A DNA stretch of 45,105 bases, taken from positions 1 through 45,105 of the forward strand of contig JAEURK010000340.1 in the NCBI GenBank assembly GCA_016789175.1. The letters are read 5' to 3'. The position numbers and the translations under genes are program-made. The notes under the pieces were generated by a model. It saw nothing but the letters and a program-made list of their open reading frames with translations, was not told where the DNA came from and made no database searches. This document shows positions 1 to 9,322 of this stretch, one piece after another (positions within the stretch are counted from its first letter, which is position 1; each line of letters opens with the position of its first letter). This stretch comes from Anaerolineales bacterium. Its GTDB lineage: Bacteria; Chloroflexota; Anaerolineae; Anaerolineales; UBA6663.

Positions 1-1922
1 TCCAGTAGCGCCACTGCGCCCGGATCGCCCTGGCGCACTTTGAGGTGACCCAACGCAATCAGAGCGGGCAGCGGCGTGATCGTCTGCGGCCGGGTTGACA
101 GCCGGAGCGCTTCGACCGCGTGAGCTTCGGCCTCGGCCCAGTGGCCCGTCTCGAAACACAGCCGGGCCTGGAACCCCAGCAGATAGACGCTGTAGAAATC
201 GAGGTCGAGGGCCGTGGTGTAGGCCAGACCCTCTTCGAACCAACGGCGCGCTGGAGCATAGCGATGGAGCTGCACGGAGGCCGTCGAGAGATTGGCGTAA
301 CAGCGCGACGCGTGATCATGCAGGCCGTTGGCCCGAGCCAGCAGCAGCGCGCGTTCGAGCATGCCAACACCGGCCTCGAAATCAGCCAGCAGGGTCGCGC
401 TCCCGACGTTGGTCAGCGCGTGCACCTGAATCTCCAGGGCGCCAACGCGTTCGGCCAGGTCGAGGGCGCGCTGGCCCCAATCGATCGCGGCCGCGTCGTC
501 CCAGGCCAGCATGTGTAGCTGCGACTTGTTGCTGTAGGCCATGGCCAGGGCCTTCCCCGGTGGGAGCGCCTCCAGCGTCGCGATCGCCTCGTCCGCACGT
601 ACTTCAGCTTCGGCCCGACGGCCCGCAGCCCACTGCAGGCGCGACAGCCAGCGCAGACTGTCGCCAGCGCGCTCGCGCTCGCCCAGCGTCTGCCAGATCT
701 GGATGACGCCGGTACACGCCAACAGCGCCTCTTCGATGTGATCGATCAGGTAGTACTCGAACGACAAACCCTCCAGAAGATCGGCTCGTTCGGGTGTCGG
801 CAACTGGGGTCCGCTCGCGAGCGCGGCCTCATAGAGCGTAGCGGCTTCGCGGTGGGCGCCGACGGTGCTGGCGTGCCTGGCCGCCGGGGGCGCATAGCGC
901 AGCACCGCCGCTTGATCGCCGGCGCGCACGGCATGATGCACCAGGCGCGTCAGGGTGTCGGCGCCCGCCTCGGCCGACTCCAAAGCGGCCAGGATGCGGG
1001 CGTGCAGATCGCGGAGCCGGCCCACCGGCAACGAGTCCTCGACCGCCTGGCGCGCCAACTCATGCCGAAACGCCAGGGCGTTGCCGACGGTGTGCAGGCC
1101 GCCGCGCTCGACACACTCATCCAGCGCCGCCGGCGAGCAGTGCAGGATGGCTTCGATCAAGCCAACGTCGGCCCCACCCGGCATCAAGGCGGCCAGCGCC
1201 GCGATCGATTGAGCCAGCGGGGAAAGGCGGGCGACACGCGTCAGCACCGCGTCACGCGTGGTCACCGGGACGCCGTTCGCGCCGCTGGCAAGTACTTCGG
1301 TGACAAAGAACGGGTTACCGTTGGTGCGCAGGTGTAGCGCCGCAGGATCGACGTCTTTCTCACCGACCAACACCCGGACAGCCTCCAGCGAGAGGGGCGC
1401 AAGCGCCAGACGATGCATGGCGGCCGCCGACGATAGATCGCCCAGCACCGTGCGCAACGGATGGGTTGGACCCATTTCGTCATCTCGATAGGTTGCCAGG
1501 ATCAACGCGCGCGTGCGTTGGACCCGACGGCCGAGGTACTTGACGAGATCGAGGGTGGCCTCATCGGCCCAGTGCAGGTCTTCGAGGACGAGGATGGTCA
1601 GGGCCTGGCTCAACTCGCTCAGGGCGGCCGCGAACAACCCCGACCGGCTGGAGTCGGCGAACAGGCGGGCCCGGCCTTCGTTGGGCAACTGGTCAGCGAT
1701 GTCGAACAGCGGACCCAGCGGTCGCGGCGTGAACAGAGAGTCGCAAGCTCCCCACAGGATGCGGGCCCGGCCGCGATGGGCGTTCGCGAAATGATCGACC
1801 AGCGACGTCTTGCCGATCCCGGCCTCACCGCACACGAGCACAATCCGACCGCCGTCGGTCGGCACCGCCCCGAACAGGGCTGCGATCTCGCGCAGTGGCG
1901 AATCCCGTTCCAGTAACTTCAT
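1..1922 (-). CDS. AAA/TPR transcriptional regulator, LuxR-type (3' end beyond window)
   Basis: A reading frame runs without a stop from an ATG at 1922 to the left window edge, giving about 640 residues; the C-terminus is outside the window. The N-terminus carries an AAA/NTPase module: Walker A CGEAGIGKTS at about residues 31-40 and a Walker B-like LVLEDLHWADE near residues 110-121, followed by a TNGNPFFVTEV motif typical of LuxR-family AAA regulators. From about residue 330 onward the sequence is alpha-helical, Ala/Leu-rich TPR-like repeats. In this family the missing end usually carries a LuxR helix-turn-helix, but that cannot be seen here. It lies 182 bp downstream of another large regulator on the same strand. 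No substrate can be assigned. It is not a shadow: codon use and domain order fit a real gene. Confidence 0.85.
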   Translation of the reverse strand, partial: MKLLERDSPLREIAALFGAVPTDGGRIVLVCGEAGIGKTSLVDHFANAHRGRARILWGACDSLFTPRPLGPLFDIADQLPNEGRARLFADSSRSGLFAAALSELSQALTILVLEDLHWADEATLDLVKYLGRRVQRTRALILATYRDDEMGPTHPLRTVLGDLSSAAAMHRLALAPLSLEAVRVLVGEKDVDPAALHLRTNGNPFFVTEVLASGANGVPVTTRDAVLTRVARLSPLAQSIAALAALMPGGADVGLIEAILHCSPAALDECVERGGLHTVGNALAFRHELARQAVEDSLPVGRLRDLHARILAALESAEAGADTLTRLVHHAVRAGDQAAVLRYAPPAARHASTVGAHREAATLYEAALASGPQLPTPERADLLEGLSFEYYLIDHIEEALLACTGVIQIWQTLGERERAGDSLRWLSRLQWAAGRRAEAEVRADEAIATLEALPPGKALAMAYSNKSQLHMLAWDDAAAIDWGQRALDLAERVGALEIQVHALTNVGSATLLADFEAGVGMLERALLLARANGLHDHASRCYANLSTASVQLHRYAPARRWFEEGLAYTTALDLDFYSVYLLGFQARLCFETGHWAEAEAHAVEALRLSTRPQTITPLPALIALGHLKVRQGDPGAVALL

Positions 1923-2104
1923 CTCAAGCCGGTGATCCGTGGCCCGGTGCCCGCGGCGTCAGGTGCCGCGCTCCACCAGTGCCCGGTTCGCAGAGTATTG
2001 AATAAAGACAATGTTAGTCCACTTATGGGGAGTCGGCGACTCCGCGGACGAACGCCTTCTACAGAAGAGGTGGCGCTGAGGTTGGCGCGCCAGGGCAGCT
2101 GGGC

Positions 2105-4321
2105 TCAGGCCACCAGCCCAAGCTCCCGGGCCCGGAGGATGGCCTCGGTGCGACGCTGGACGTGCAGCTTTTCGAAGATGCGCTGTTGATAGCCCTTGAC
2201 GGTGCTGAGCGCCAGGAAAAGCTTCGCGCCGATCTCGCTGTTCGAAAGACCCTGGGCCGTGAGTTGCAGGACTTCGAGCTCGCGTTGCGTGAGCGGGTCG
2301 AGCAAGGCCTGGTCGGTTTGAGCCGCCGCCACCTGGGCCTGCGCCGCAGCGATCTCGGGTTGAACGCGGGTGAAGTTGCGTTGCTGGGCCAGATGCTGAA
2401 GACGGGCCAGGACGGCCGTCGCGCCGGCGGCGTCACCGCGCGCGAGTTGGATGCGCGCCAGCACGACCTCGCAGGCGATGGCGCGATCGGTCGGCCCGAG
2501 CAGGCGCGCCAGGCGCAGGGCGTTCCCAGCGGATTGTTCGGCGGCGTTCAGGTCGCTGCGGCCGAGGTGGATCCACGCCAGGCCGAGATGGGCTTCGCAC
2601 ACCACGGGCTGCGGCGGGTCGCCGCCGAGTTGGATCACGCGCGCATAGGTGGCCTCGGCCTGGGCGTGCTCGCCCCAGGCTTCTTCGCACCTCCCGAGCC
2701 CGAGCCTCGCGAGCAGGGCGATCATGCCATGGCCGATGGCCTCGGCCACTGACAGCGACTCCGCGAACGCCTGATGCGCAGCCGTCAGGTCGCCGCGCAG
2801 CTGATAGGCATAGCCCATCGCCCAACAGGTGGCGGTCATCACGGGCAGGTTGTTGCGGCTCAGGTAGGTCAGGGCGCGCTGGGATTGCGCCAGGATCACG
2901 TCGGTGTTGTGCTGGGATACCGCGAGTGTCGCCCGGATCGAGGCGATGTGGCCGATCAGGTCGCGCACCCCGGGATCGGGGTCATCGTCTTTGAGGTTTC
3001 GCTCAGCCGCCCACAGCCGGGTCTCGATTCCGTCGAGGCGCCCGATGTAAAGCTCGGCCGAGGCCCACATCACCCATAGGGCCGGCCGTGCATCCAGCTC
3101 TACCGTCGGGAGCGCAGCCAGCCAGGCCAGCACCGGCGCGACGACGCCCTTGAAGTGCAGGGGCATGTCTGTGCCGATCACCAGGTGTGCGGCCAGGTCC
3201 ACGTCCTGGGACGCGACGGCGTGTTGAAAGGCTTCGGCATATAACCCCTGCACGGCCAACCATAGACTGGCGCGAGCCTGATCGCGCAGGCTGGATGGGC
3301 CGCCGTCCATTGATCGGCGCTGGCGCAACAGCTCGGCGAAAAGATGGTGATAGCGATACCAGCAACGCTCATCATCGAGCGGCACGATGAACAGATTGGC
3401 GCGCTCGATGGCCGCCAGCGTGGCCTGCCCGGTCCCGGCCGGAGTCTCGAGGACGGCGTCGCACAGCGGACCGCACAGCCGATCGAGAATCGCGGTGCGC
3501 AGCAAGAACGCCTGGACTGCTTCGGGCTGCTGATGCAGCACCTCCTCGACCAGGTAATCCATCACAAAACGATGGCTGCCTGTAAAGGATCGGATGAAGC
3601 CCGGAATGTCGCGCGCGCCCTGGAGCGAGATCGCCGCCAGTTGCAGACCGGCGGCCCAACCCTCGGTGCGGGCCTCGAGCGCGTCGACCTCATCCTTCGA
3701 CAGGTGCAGGCCCATCGCCTCGTTGAGCAGACGGTTCGCTTCGTCGGCCGTGAAACGCAGGTCGGCCGCCCGCAGCTCAACCAGTTGATTGCGCGCGCGC
3801 CAGCGGCCCAGCGGCAGCCGCGGGTCTTCGCGAGTGGCCAGCACCAGGGTGAGCGACTCCGGTTTATGCTCGATCAGGTGAGCCACGATCTGGTCGATCT
3901 CCTGGGAGTCGATCGCGTGGTAATCGTCGAGCACGAGCGTCAGCGGCCGGGTCACGCCGGCCAGCTCGCTCAGCAGCGGCGCGAGGAGCGTCGCGATGGG
4001 CGGGACCTGCGGCGTCTGCAGCGCGCCAAACACGCCTTCGGCCAGGCCCGGTTCCAGGGTTTGAAGCGCCGCGATCAGGTAGGTCAGAAAGGTCGGAAGG
4101 GCGCTATCCGCGGCATCGAGCGAGAGCCAGGCGGTGCGTTGCCCGGTGGCTGCGATCCAGTTGCTGAGCAACGTCGATTTGCCAAAGCCGGCCGGCGCCG
4201 ACACCAGGACCAGTCGCCGCGAACCGGCAGCCTGGATCCGCTCCAAGAGCTGTGGCCGTGCCACGACCTGGTGCGGCGTCGACGGCACGTGCAGCTTGGT
4301 GTTCAGTAACAGGGCAGACAT
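2105..4321 (-). CDS. MalT-like LuxR family ATP-dependent transcriptional regulator
   Basis: A 738-residue protein of the MalT/STAND class: signal-activated NTPase, TPR sensor, LuxR DNA-binding domain. The N-terminus has the family signature LLNTKLHVP followed by Walker A SAPAGFGKST (residues 41-50) and Walker B LTLVLDDYHAI (about 127-136). The middle (about 340-670) is TPR-like. Residues 677-738 form a LuxR HTH with LTQRELEVLQL...STVKGYQQRIFEKL. The ATG at 4321 was chosen over upstream in-frame starts because it begins exactly at the family's N-terminus and follows a TATAAT box by 6 nt, implying a leaderless transcript. Members sense small ligands (MalT binds maltotriose) and activate transcription; the ligand here is unknown and no obvious target gene adjoins it. 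Confidence 0.93.
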   Translation of the reverse strand: MSALLLNTKLHVPSTPHQVVARPQLLERIQAAGSRRLVLVSAPAGFGKSTLLSNWIAATGQRTAWLSLDAADSALPTFLTYLIAALQTLEPGLAEGVFGALQTPQVPPIATLLAPLLSELAGVTRPLTLVLDDYHAIDSQEIDQIVAHLIEHKPESLTLVLATREDPRLPLGRWRARNQLVELRAADLRFTADEANRLLNEAMGLHLSKDEVDALEARTEGWAAGLQLAAISLQGARDIPGFIRSFTGSHRFVMDYLVEEVLHQQPEAVQAFLLRTAILDRLCGPLCDAVLETPAGTGQATLAAIERANLFIVPLDDERCWYRYHHLFAELLRQRRSMDGGPSSLRDQARASLWLAVQGLYAEAFQHAVASQDVDLAAHLVIGTDMPLHFKGVVAPVLAWLAALPTVELDARPALWVMWASAELYIGRLDGIETRLWAAERNLKDDDPDPGVRDLIGHIASIRATLAVSQHNTDVILAQSQRALTYLSRNNLPVMTATCWAMGYAYQLRGDLTAAHQAFAESLSVAEAIGHGMIALLARLGLGRCEEAWGEHAQAEATYARVIQLGGDPPQPVVCEAHLGLAWIHLGRSDLNAAEQSAGNALRLARLLGPTDRAIACEVVLARIQLARGDAAGATAVLARLQHLAQQRNFTRVQPEIAAAQAQVAAAQTDQALLDPLTQRELEVLQLTAQGLSNSEIGAKLFLALSTVKGYQQRIFEKLHVQRRTEAILRARELGLVA

Positions 4322-4327
4322 ACGGGC

Positions 4328-4333
4328 ATTATA
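4328..4333 (-). promoter_or_regulatory. -10 box (TATAAT) of leaderless MalT-like gene
   Basis: On the minus strand TATAAT is followed by GCCCGT and then the ATG at 4321, so transcription should start at or next to the start codon. No Shine-Dalgarno sequence and no good -35 hexamer are visible. Two other regulators in this window show the same 6-nt gap. Confidence 0.6.
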
Positions 4334-4576
4334 GTTTTTCTGATTGATCCGGTCGGACGTACACCGGGGTGGGGGGCACAACCAGACTGATGCTGTTGGC
4401 AAACCGATCCGTTACGGTAAAGAGCAGGGCCTCGCTGAGGGGTCGCCCGCGCACGGTACGGGCCGTCGTCGACGTGCGGACCCACAGCCGGATGGCGCTA
4501 CAAGAAGCCCGCCAACAGCCTCGCAAGTGGGCAGGCGCGGAATCCAGCGACGGAAGATCAACCGCCGCCAATGCGT

Positions 4577-4626
4577 CCGCGCACAGCAAACAGCCAGCCG
4601 AGCAGCTGGCTGTTTGCTGTGCGCGG
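4577..4626 (-). terminator. Perfect 22-bp hairpin after phoX-like gene
   Basis: Arms 4577-4598 and 4605-4626 are perfectly complementary over 22 bp with a 6-nt loop (cgagca). The stem starts 10 bases past the stop of the minus-strand phosphatase gene. No U-tract follows on the minus strand, so it may be an mRNA-stabilising or Rho-assisted 3' end rather than a classic intrinsic terminator. The remaining interval 4334-4576 holds no recognisable gene; it contains one copy of the word ctgttggcaaaccg that recurs near 15.9 and 16.07 kb. Confidence 0.7.
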
Positions 4627-4636
4627 AAGGGAAGGC

Positions 4637-6436
4637 CTAATCGTCGTCGTCGTGTTCGTCGTGGCGATCAACGGCGACGCGGACCAGCAGAAGCTGACCG
4701 CCTTCGCGCTTGTAGGTGAAGTCGGGTTGGCCGTCACCGTTGAAGTCGTCGCCCGGCGCCTTTTCGACCCACAGCGTATGCGCCTGCACGTTGATCAGGA
4801 AGGTGCCGTCGCCCAGGATATCCGAGACGTCGATGATCCCGGTCGACTCCCAGGCGCCCTGGTTGCCGGGTGCGCGGCCGTCGACGTCGGTCGGGCCGCC
4901 GTCGGCGGATTGGTCGACGCGCGCCAGCACCTGCGGTGCGCCGTCGAAGGGCACGTACCACAGGCGGGCGGTCGTCGCCGCCGAGCTGGTGTCCGTGATC
5001 GCGAACTGCTGGCTGCTGCCGGGATCCTCGGTGAGCAACAGGCCGCGCCGCGTGGTCTCGATGTTGTCAGGCTGATGGACCTCATCCACCGTCTTGACCG
5101 GGTTGTCGTCGCCCTCGACGAAGACGGTCAGCGAAGTCACCTTGGTCGGATCGCGGCGATCGAGCACCATCTGCCAGACGCGGCCGTTGGTGGAACGGAA
5201 GTTGGGTGTGTCGAGGCTTTGCGCCGCGGTGCGGCCGCGGCCCGAGTCGACGATGTAGACCACGTTCTCCATGCCGCGGCGCTTGTCGTAGGCGATGTCT
5301 TCGACACGCACAAATTGGAAGACGTTGTTGATGTCGCTCCAGTACTCGAGCACCCATTGCGGGCCGTCGATGCCGAGGGGCGTGACCGAACGCGGGTCGC
5401 GTTGCCAGCTGCCGTCGTTCGGCGGCAGCGGGAAGCCGAAATCCGCCGCGCGCACCTCGGTCCCATCCGCCTTGCGACCGGTGGCGATCTCCTTCGGCAC
5501 CTGGATGAAGTGGCCGGTGACGGCCGTGCCCGAGCCCGGCAGCACGTCGTAGTAATTGCGCACGCCGGGCGTATCCGACACGAAGGCCCACAGGTTGCCC
5601 TCGTCGCGCAGCAAGGCGCCGGCGCTGGGTGCGATGTAGGAGTACAGCTGAGCCTGGGCCGGCACGGCCCCGGCCGGGAACACACCGGTCAGCGGACCAC
5701 TGGTGAACGTGTCGTCACCGGTCAGAACCACGGGGATCCGATAGCCCGGGATCGGCACGCTGTTCTCATGATTGAGGCGCCCCATGCCGTAGATGGGCCG
5801 GGCCTCGCCAGTGCGGATATCCACAGCCACGACCACGCCGACCTCTTCCTGCCCGGGGTCGTTCAGCGCCGGCGGCCAGGAGGCCGTCTGGCGCAGGACG
5901 TAGTCCGGCGACTCCTCGTTCATGAACAGGATCTCGCGATTGAAGCCCTCGCGCCGCGTCGCCAGGTAGCTGGAGCAAAAGCGTTGGAAGCCGCGGCTGG
6001 TGTCGATGGCGAAGGCCCCATCGACCACGCCGAGTGTGCGAGGGTTGAGTGTCAGCCGGCTGAGCTGCGCGTTGTCGAAGTCGTTCTCGCCGTTCGCGGC
6101 GGTCGGCGCAGCCGGGTTGTACGGGAAGGGCACCCGGGCCGTCTCATGGTTCACATACAGCTCGACCCGTCCGCGTCCGCGCGCGCTTACGGCGATCCCG
6201 TCCGGAATGGCCTCAAAGCGGAAACCGTTCGGGAGCACATCCCCGACGGTGAGCAGCGGTTCCACAGTGACGCCCGGCGCAACCGCCGCGAGCATCGCGG
6301 GTTGCTGCGTCCGAAATCCGCCATCGCCATTGCCATGGCGGGTCGCCGGTGAAGCCGTCGCGGATCCGGCCCCTCCTAGCAACAACGACAGGCACGCCAA
6401 TCCACTGACCATCCGACGTATGAAGCTGTGCATCAT
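4637..6436 (-). CDS. Secreted PhoX/DUF839-like alkaline phosphatase
   Basis: A 599-residue exported protein. Residues 1-29 are a signal peptide (charged FIRR, hydrophobic core, cleavage near ATASP); the RRMVSGL stretch is only weakly Tat-like. The mature protein shows the DUF839/PhoX landmarks: GDVLPNGFRFEAIPDGI, the VNHE motif (about residues 93-96), and an RFCSSYLATRREGF...FMNEES block. The C-terminus has a calcium-loop-like DDFNGDGQPDF and ends in an acidic His/Asp tail. PhoX enzymes are Ca/Fe-dependent phosphomonoesterases that release phosphate outside the cell; activity here is inferred. The ATG at 6436 has GGGAG 5 nt upstream. A near-consensus promoter lies 100 bp upstream, with no Pho box that I can identify. 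A non-enzymatic DUF839 protein is the main alternative. Confidence 0.8.
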   Translation of the reverse strand: MMHSFIRRMVSGLACLSLLLGGAGSATASPATRHGNGDGGFRTQQPAMLAAVAPGVTVEPLLTVGDVLPNGFRFEAIPDGIAVSARGRGRVELYVNHETARVPFPYNPAAPTAANGENDFDNAQLSRLTLNPRTLGVVDGAFAIDTSRGFQRFCSSYLATRREGFNREILFMNEESPDYVLRQTASWPPALNDPGQEEVGVVVAVDIRTGEARPIYGMGRLNHENSVPIPGYRIPVVLTGDDTFTSGPLTGVFPAGAVPAQAQLYSYIAPSAGALLRDEGNLWAFVSDTPGVRNYYDVLPGSGTAVTGHFIQVPKEIATGRKADGTEVRAADFGFPLPPNDGSWQRDPRSVTPLGIDGPQWVLEYWSDINNVFQFVRVEDIAYDKRRGMENVVYIVDSGRGRTAAQSLDTPNFRSTNGRVWQMVLDRRDPTKVTSLTVFVEGDDNPVKTVDEVHQPDNIETTRRGLLLTEDPGSSQQFAITDTSSAATTARLWYVPFDGAPQVLARVDQSADGGPTDVDGRAPGNQGAWESTGIIDVSDILGDGTFLINVQAHTLWVEKAPGDDFNGDGQPDFTYKREGGQLLLVRVAVDRHDEHDDDD

Positions 6437-6535
6437 GGCATCTCCCAGGATCGAACGGGTTCGCGCCTTTCGTCCGGCCGCTGCCGCGGCCGGGACGTCA
6501 GGCGCACATTGAGGAGAAAGTGCATCTATTAAGTA

Positions 6536-6564
6536 ATCTTAACCTTGCCATTCCTGCGTGTCAA
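6536..6564 (-). promoter_or_regulatory. Sigma-70-type promoter of the phoX-like gene
   Basis: Read on the minus strand: TTGACA (6559-6564), a 17-bp spacer, TAAGAT (6536-6541). This is a near-consensus housekeeping promoter with optimal spacing and leaves a leader of roughly 90-95 nt before the ATG at 6436. Confidence 0.75.
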
Positions 6565-6702
6565 CCCGGATCAGGCCAGAGACCGACCCGATCCCGGCTG
6601 GTTAGACTACTTTGCTTCGTACTTTGGTCGCTAGGGCCATCACGGGTGGTTCCCTAAACTGGCTGGGCCGTGACCGAATCACGCGGCCATAAAGGAAACC
6701 CG

Positions 6703-7422
6703 ATGACCCAGGCAAAATCCATGACCCCTCAAGCCAATGCCTCATTGCCCGCCGCGCCTTCGATCCGCCGCGCTGCCCTAATCGCAGGTCTGGGCTTGTT
6801 GGCGATGATCATCCTGGCGCCATTTGCCAACTTTTATGTCCTCGAAAGCCTGGTTGTGCCCGGTGACGCTCAGGCCACGACCGCCAACCTGATGGCTTCA
6901 CCCGGGCTGCTCCGTCTGGGCATCGCCGCCTTCCTGGCCGTGGTGTTGCTCGACGTCATCGTGGCCTGGGCCCTGTACGACCTGCTGGCGCCCGTGAGCC
7001 AGAGCGTGGCCCGGTTGGCCGCCTGGTTTCGGGTCGCGTATGCCGCGGTGTATGCCGTCGCTCTGGCATCGCTGCTGAGCGCGCTGCGGCTGACCGCCGA
7101 GCTCGGTGATCTGACCGCGCTCGATCCCGCGTTCCTTCAGGCGCAGGTGATGCTGGCGCTCAACGGCTTCAACACCATCTGGAACCTCGGTCTGGCGTTG
7201 TTCGGCATGCATCTGCTGATCGTGGGCGCGCTCGTCCTGCGCTCGAACACGATCCCGCGCTGGCTCGGGGTCGTGGTGGCGATCGCCGGCCTCGGGTATC
7301 TGGTCGACTCGTTCGGCCGGCTGCTCCTGCCGAGCGTGGACCTGGGCTTCGTGATGATCACGTTCTTCGGCGAAGCCCTGTTCATGGTCTGGTTGCTCTG
7401 GCATGGCCTGCGTCGGGGTTGA
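6703..7422 (+). CDS. DUF4386 family membrane protein
   Basis: A 239-residue polytopic membrane protein with about six hydrophobic segments. It matches the DUF4386 pattern: RRAALIAGLGLLAMIILAPFANFYVLESLVVPGD at the N-terminus (long first helix and loop), then a conserved FNTIWNLGLALFGMHLLIVGAL segment and IPRWLGVVVAIAGLGYLVDSF. Function of the family is unknown. The ATG at 6703 is preferred over a GTG at 6670 because AAAGGAAA sits 5-6 nt before it and the N-terminus is then the usual length. It is divergent from the phosphatase gene and stands alone. Confidence 0.88.
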   Translation: MTQAKSMTPQANASLPAAPSIRRAALIAGLGLLAMIILAPFANFYVLESLVVPGDAQATTANLMASPGLLRLGIAAFLAVVLLDVIVAWALYDLLAPVSQSVARLAAWFRVAYAAVYAVALASLLSALRLTAELGDLTALDPAFLQAQVMLALNGFNTIWNLGLALFGMHLLIVGALVLRSNTIPRWLGVVVAIAGLGYLVDSFGRLLLPSVDLGFVMITFFGEALFMVWLLWHGLRRG

Positions 7423-7480
7423 GCGCTGTTTCGCGTAGCGCTGGCAGTCAGCGCGTGAAATATCGGTCGGGGCGACCCTG

Positions 7481-7770
7481 GTGCTCGCTTGCAGCATGTT
7501 CGTGAAGCCCGTGGCTGAAGACGGGCGCCGGGTCGCGAACGGCCGCGCGAACGTCAAGGCCGGCCACATCCCGGGCGTGATCAACGTCGATATGCGCAGC
7601 CTGCTCGACGCGATCGGGCGCTTCCCGGCGGACCCGGCCACCCGGATGATCACGGATGGTGGCGGCAGCCTCCGACGCCTTCTTCCTGACCAGGCTCGGA
7701 TATTCGAGCGTGGCGGTAAACGTGGCCTCGCTGCAGGAGTGGGCGGCCGACCTCTCCAACCCGCTGGTGT
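7481..7770 (+). pseudogene. Rhodanese-domain sulfurtransferase remnant (frameshifted)
   Basis: Frame 1 from GTG 7481 reads a rhodanese N-half with NVKAGHIPGVINVDMRSLLD, the classic GHIPGAINV block. The match stops near 7655, where the active-site loop should occur. It resumes in another frame from 7656 with the rhodanese C-half: ASDAFFLTRLGYSSVAVNVASLQEWAADLSNPLV, shown here in two pieces LTRLGYSSVAVNVASLQEW and AADLSNPLV. The catalytic Cys loop (C-x4-R) is missing from both frames, and the N-terminus is short. So this is a decayed gene with at least one frameshift at the active site. No intact sulfurtransferase can be made from it. Confidence 0.75.
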
Positions 7771-7915
7771 CCGACCACGCCTGGGCACCGCGCGTTTCGC
7801 AAAACCCGTGGGCAATATGCCGCGATAGCCCTGGGGATTTTCCGGGTGACGGCCCGGCCGAATGCCTGTACCCTCCTCGGAGACGGCGCCTGGTCGCGCC
7901 GTCGGGAGGATGCGG

Positions 7916-9292
7916 ATGGCGCAGTATCGCACGCGCTTTGCGGCGCTGGGATTGGCACTGCTCACTCTGGGTACGGGTGTGCGGAGTGGCTCGGCCGATG
8001 ACCCGCCGTCCACGATCGCGGTGGCCAACTGCTCGCAGGCTGCGGTCCAGGCCGCGCTGGACGCCGCTGACGAGGGCGACACCGTCTCCATCCCCGCCGG
8101 ATCGTGCCTGTGGCCGGACGGTATCGCCTGGACGAACAAGAACATCATCCTGCAGGGCGCGGGCATCGACCAGACGATCATCAGTTGCACCCAATGTGTG
8201 CGGATCACGTCGACGGCGGCGACCAGCGCATATTCCCACTGGCGCCTGACCGGATTGACGTTCGAAGGCGCTGCCCCGTCTGAGATCGTGATCACGATCT
8301 GGGATAACGTCGACTCGTGGCATTACGGCTGGCGCATCGATCACGTCAAGTTCAACTATCCCGGCGCCGGTAGCGGCTACGGGATCTTCATCGGTGGCGC
8401 GACCTACGGCGTGATCGACAGCAGTCAATGGATCTGGGGCGGGGGGCTGGCCATCATCGTCGTCGGCCAGATGAGTGACGAGTGGCCAGGCTCAGCTGCG
8501 CATCCGCAAGGCGGTTACCTGTTGTCGCAGCCGCTCGACCTCGGAACGATCAAGGCCGTATACATCGAAGACAACGTCTTCACGGGTACCGCGCCCGGCG
8601 GTATGGCGGCCTACGACACCTCGAGCGGCGGTGGGCGCGCCGTCTTTCGCCACAACACAATCACCGGCGGAATCTACTACGCCCATTGGACCCGCAACCG
8701 AGAAATCGGCGGTATCCTGCACGAGATCTACAACAATCATTTCATCGGAAACGCCAACTTCAACCAGTATCCGATCCGGCTCGAGGCCGGCACCGGCGTG
8801 ATCTTCAACAACACCGTGCAGGGCTATGCCGGTCTGTACGCTGTGCTCGATGAGCGGCGCGGTTTCTACGAAAGCGACGGCGAGTTCGGTGCTTGCAACG
8901 GGTCCAAGGCCTGGGACGGCAACGCCGGTGACCCGGCCGCGCCGGGCTGGCCGTGTCTGGGCCAGATCGGGCGCGCGCCGGGCAAGACCATCGCTCAGAT
9001 CACGGCCGGTAACAAACAAAGCTCGGCGCCGCTCTATCTCTGGAACAACGGCAGCGAGGACGGCTGCCGAACCGGTGGGACCTGTGGCGGCGCCTTCGGC
9101 ATCAGTGTCTGGGACGGCTCCGCGGCGGCCGAGGCGTACGTGTCCACCACCCCGCACCCTAACGGCGAGGTGGATGTGGTGCTCAACGGTGCCATCCCCC
9201 GGCCGGGCTATACGCCGTTCACCTACCCACACCCATTGCGGGTCGCTTTCGTGCCAACGGATTGGCTCCATCTGCCGACGCTGGCGAAGTGA
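7916..9292 (+). CDS. Secreted right-handed beta-helix (pectate-lyase-fold) protein
   Basis: A 458-residue exported protein. The ATG at 7916 was chosen because GGGAGG ends 6 nt before it and it opens a clean signal peptide (RTRFAALGLALLTLGTGVRSGSA). The mature part begins with a typical beta-helix entry: an Ala-rich VQAALDAADEGDTVSIPAGSC segment, then WTNKNIILQGAGIDQTII. Repeated short strands with Asn ladders follow (VYIEDNVFTG, VFRHNTITGG, EIYNNHFIGN, VIFNNTVQGY), as in pectate lyase or carbohydrate-binding beta-helices. Eight or more Cys residues suggest disulfides. No catalytic triad can be assigned, so it could be a polysaccharide lyase-like enzyme or a surface adhesin. It is monocistronic and converges on the next gene with 30 bp between stops. 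Confidence 0.82.
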   Translation: MAQYRTRFAALGLALLTLGTGVRSGSADDPPSTIAVANCSQAAVQAALDAADEGDTVSIPAGSCLWPDGIAWTNKNIILQGAGIDQTIISCTQCVRITSTAATSAYSHWRLTGLTFEGAAPSEIVITIWDNVDSWHYGWRIDHVKFNYPGAGSGYGIFIGGATYGVIDSSQWIWGGGLAIIVVGQMSDEWPGSAAHPQGGYLLSQPLDLGTIKAVYIEDNVFTGTAPGGMAAYDTSSGGGRAVFRHNTITGGIYYAHWTRNREIGGILHEIYNNHFIGNANFNQYPIRLEAGTGVIFNNTVQGYAGLYAVLDERRGFYESDGEFGACNGSKAWDGNAGDPAAPGWPCLGQIGRAPGKTIAQITAGNKQSSAPLYLWNNGSEDGCRTGGTCGGAFGISVWDGSAAAEAYVSTTPHPNGEVDVVLNGAIPRPGYTPFTYPHPLRVAFVPTDWLHLPTLAK

Positions 9293-9322
9293 TACGGCGC
9301 ACAGTCTCAGGGCCAGCCTGCC

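Noticed and set aside
4571-6352. 593-residue plus-strand frame opposite the phosphatase gene
   Set aside because: Val/Arg/Asp-rich, no family, and it starts inside the 22-bp hairpin; the minus strand has promoter, ribosome site and signal peptide.
6898-8295. 465-residue minus-strand frame
   Set aside because: Runs antisense to the DUF4386 gene, the rhodanese remnant and the beta-helix gene; low-complexity composition.
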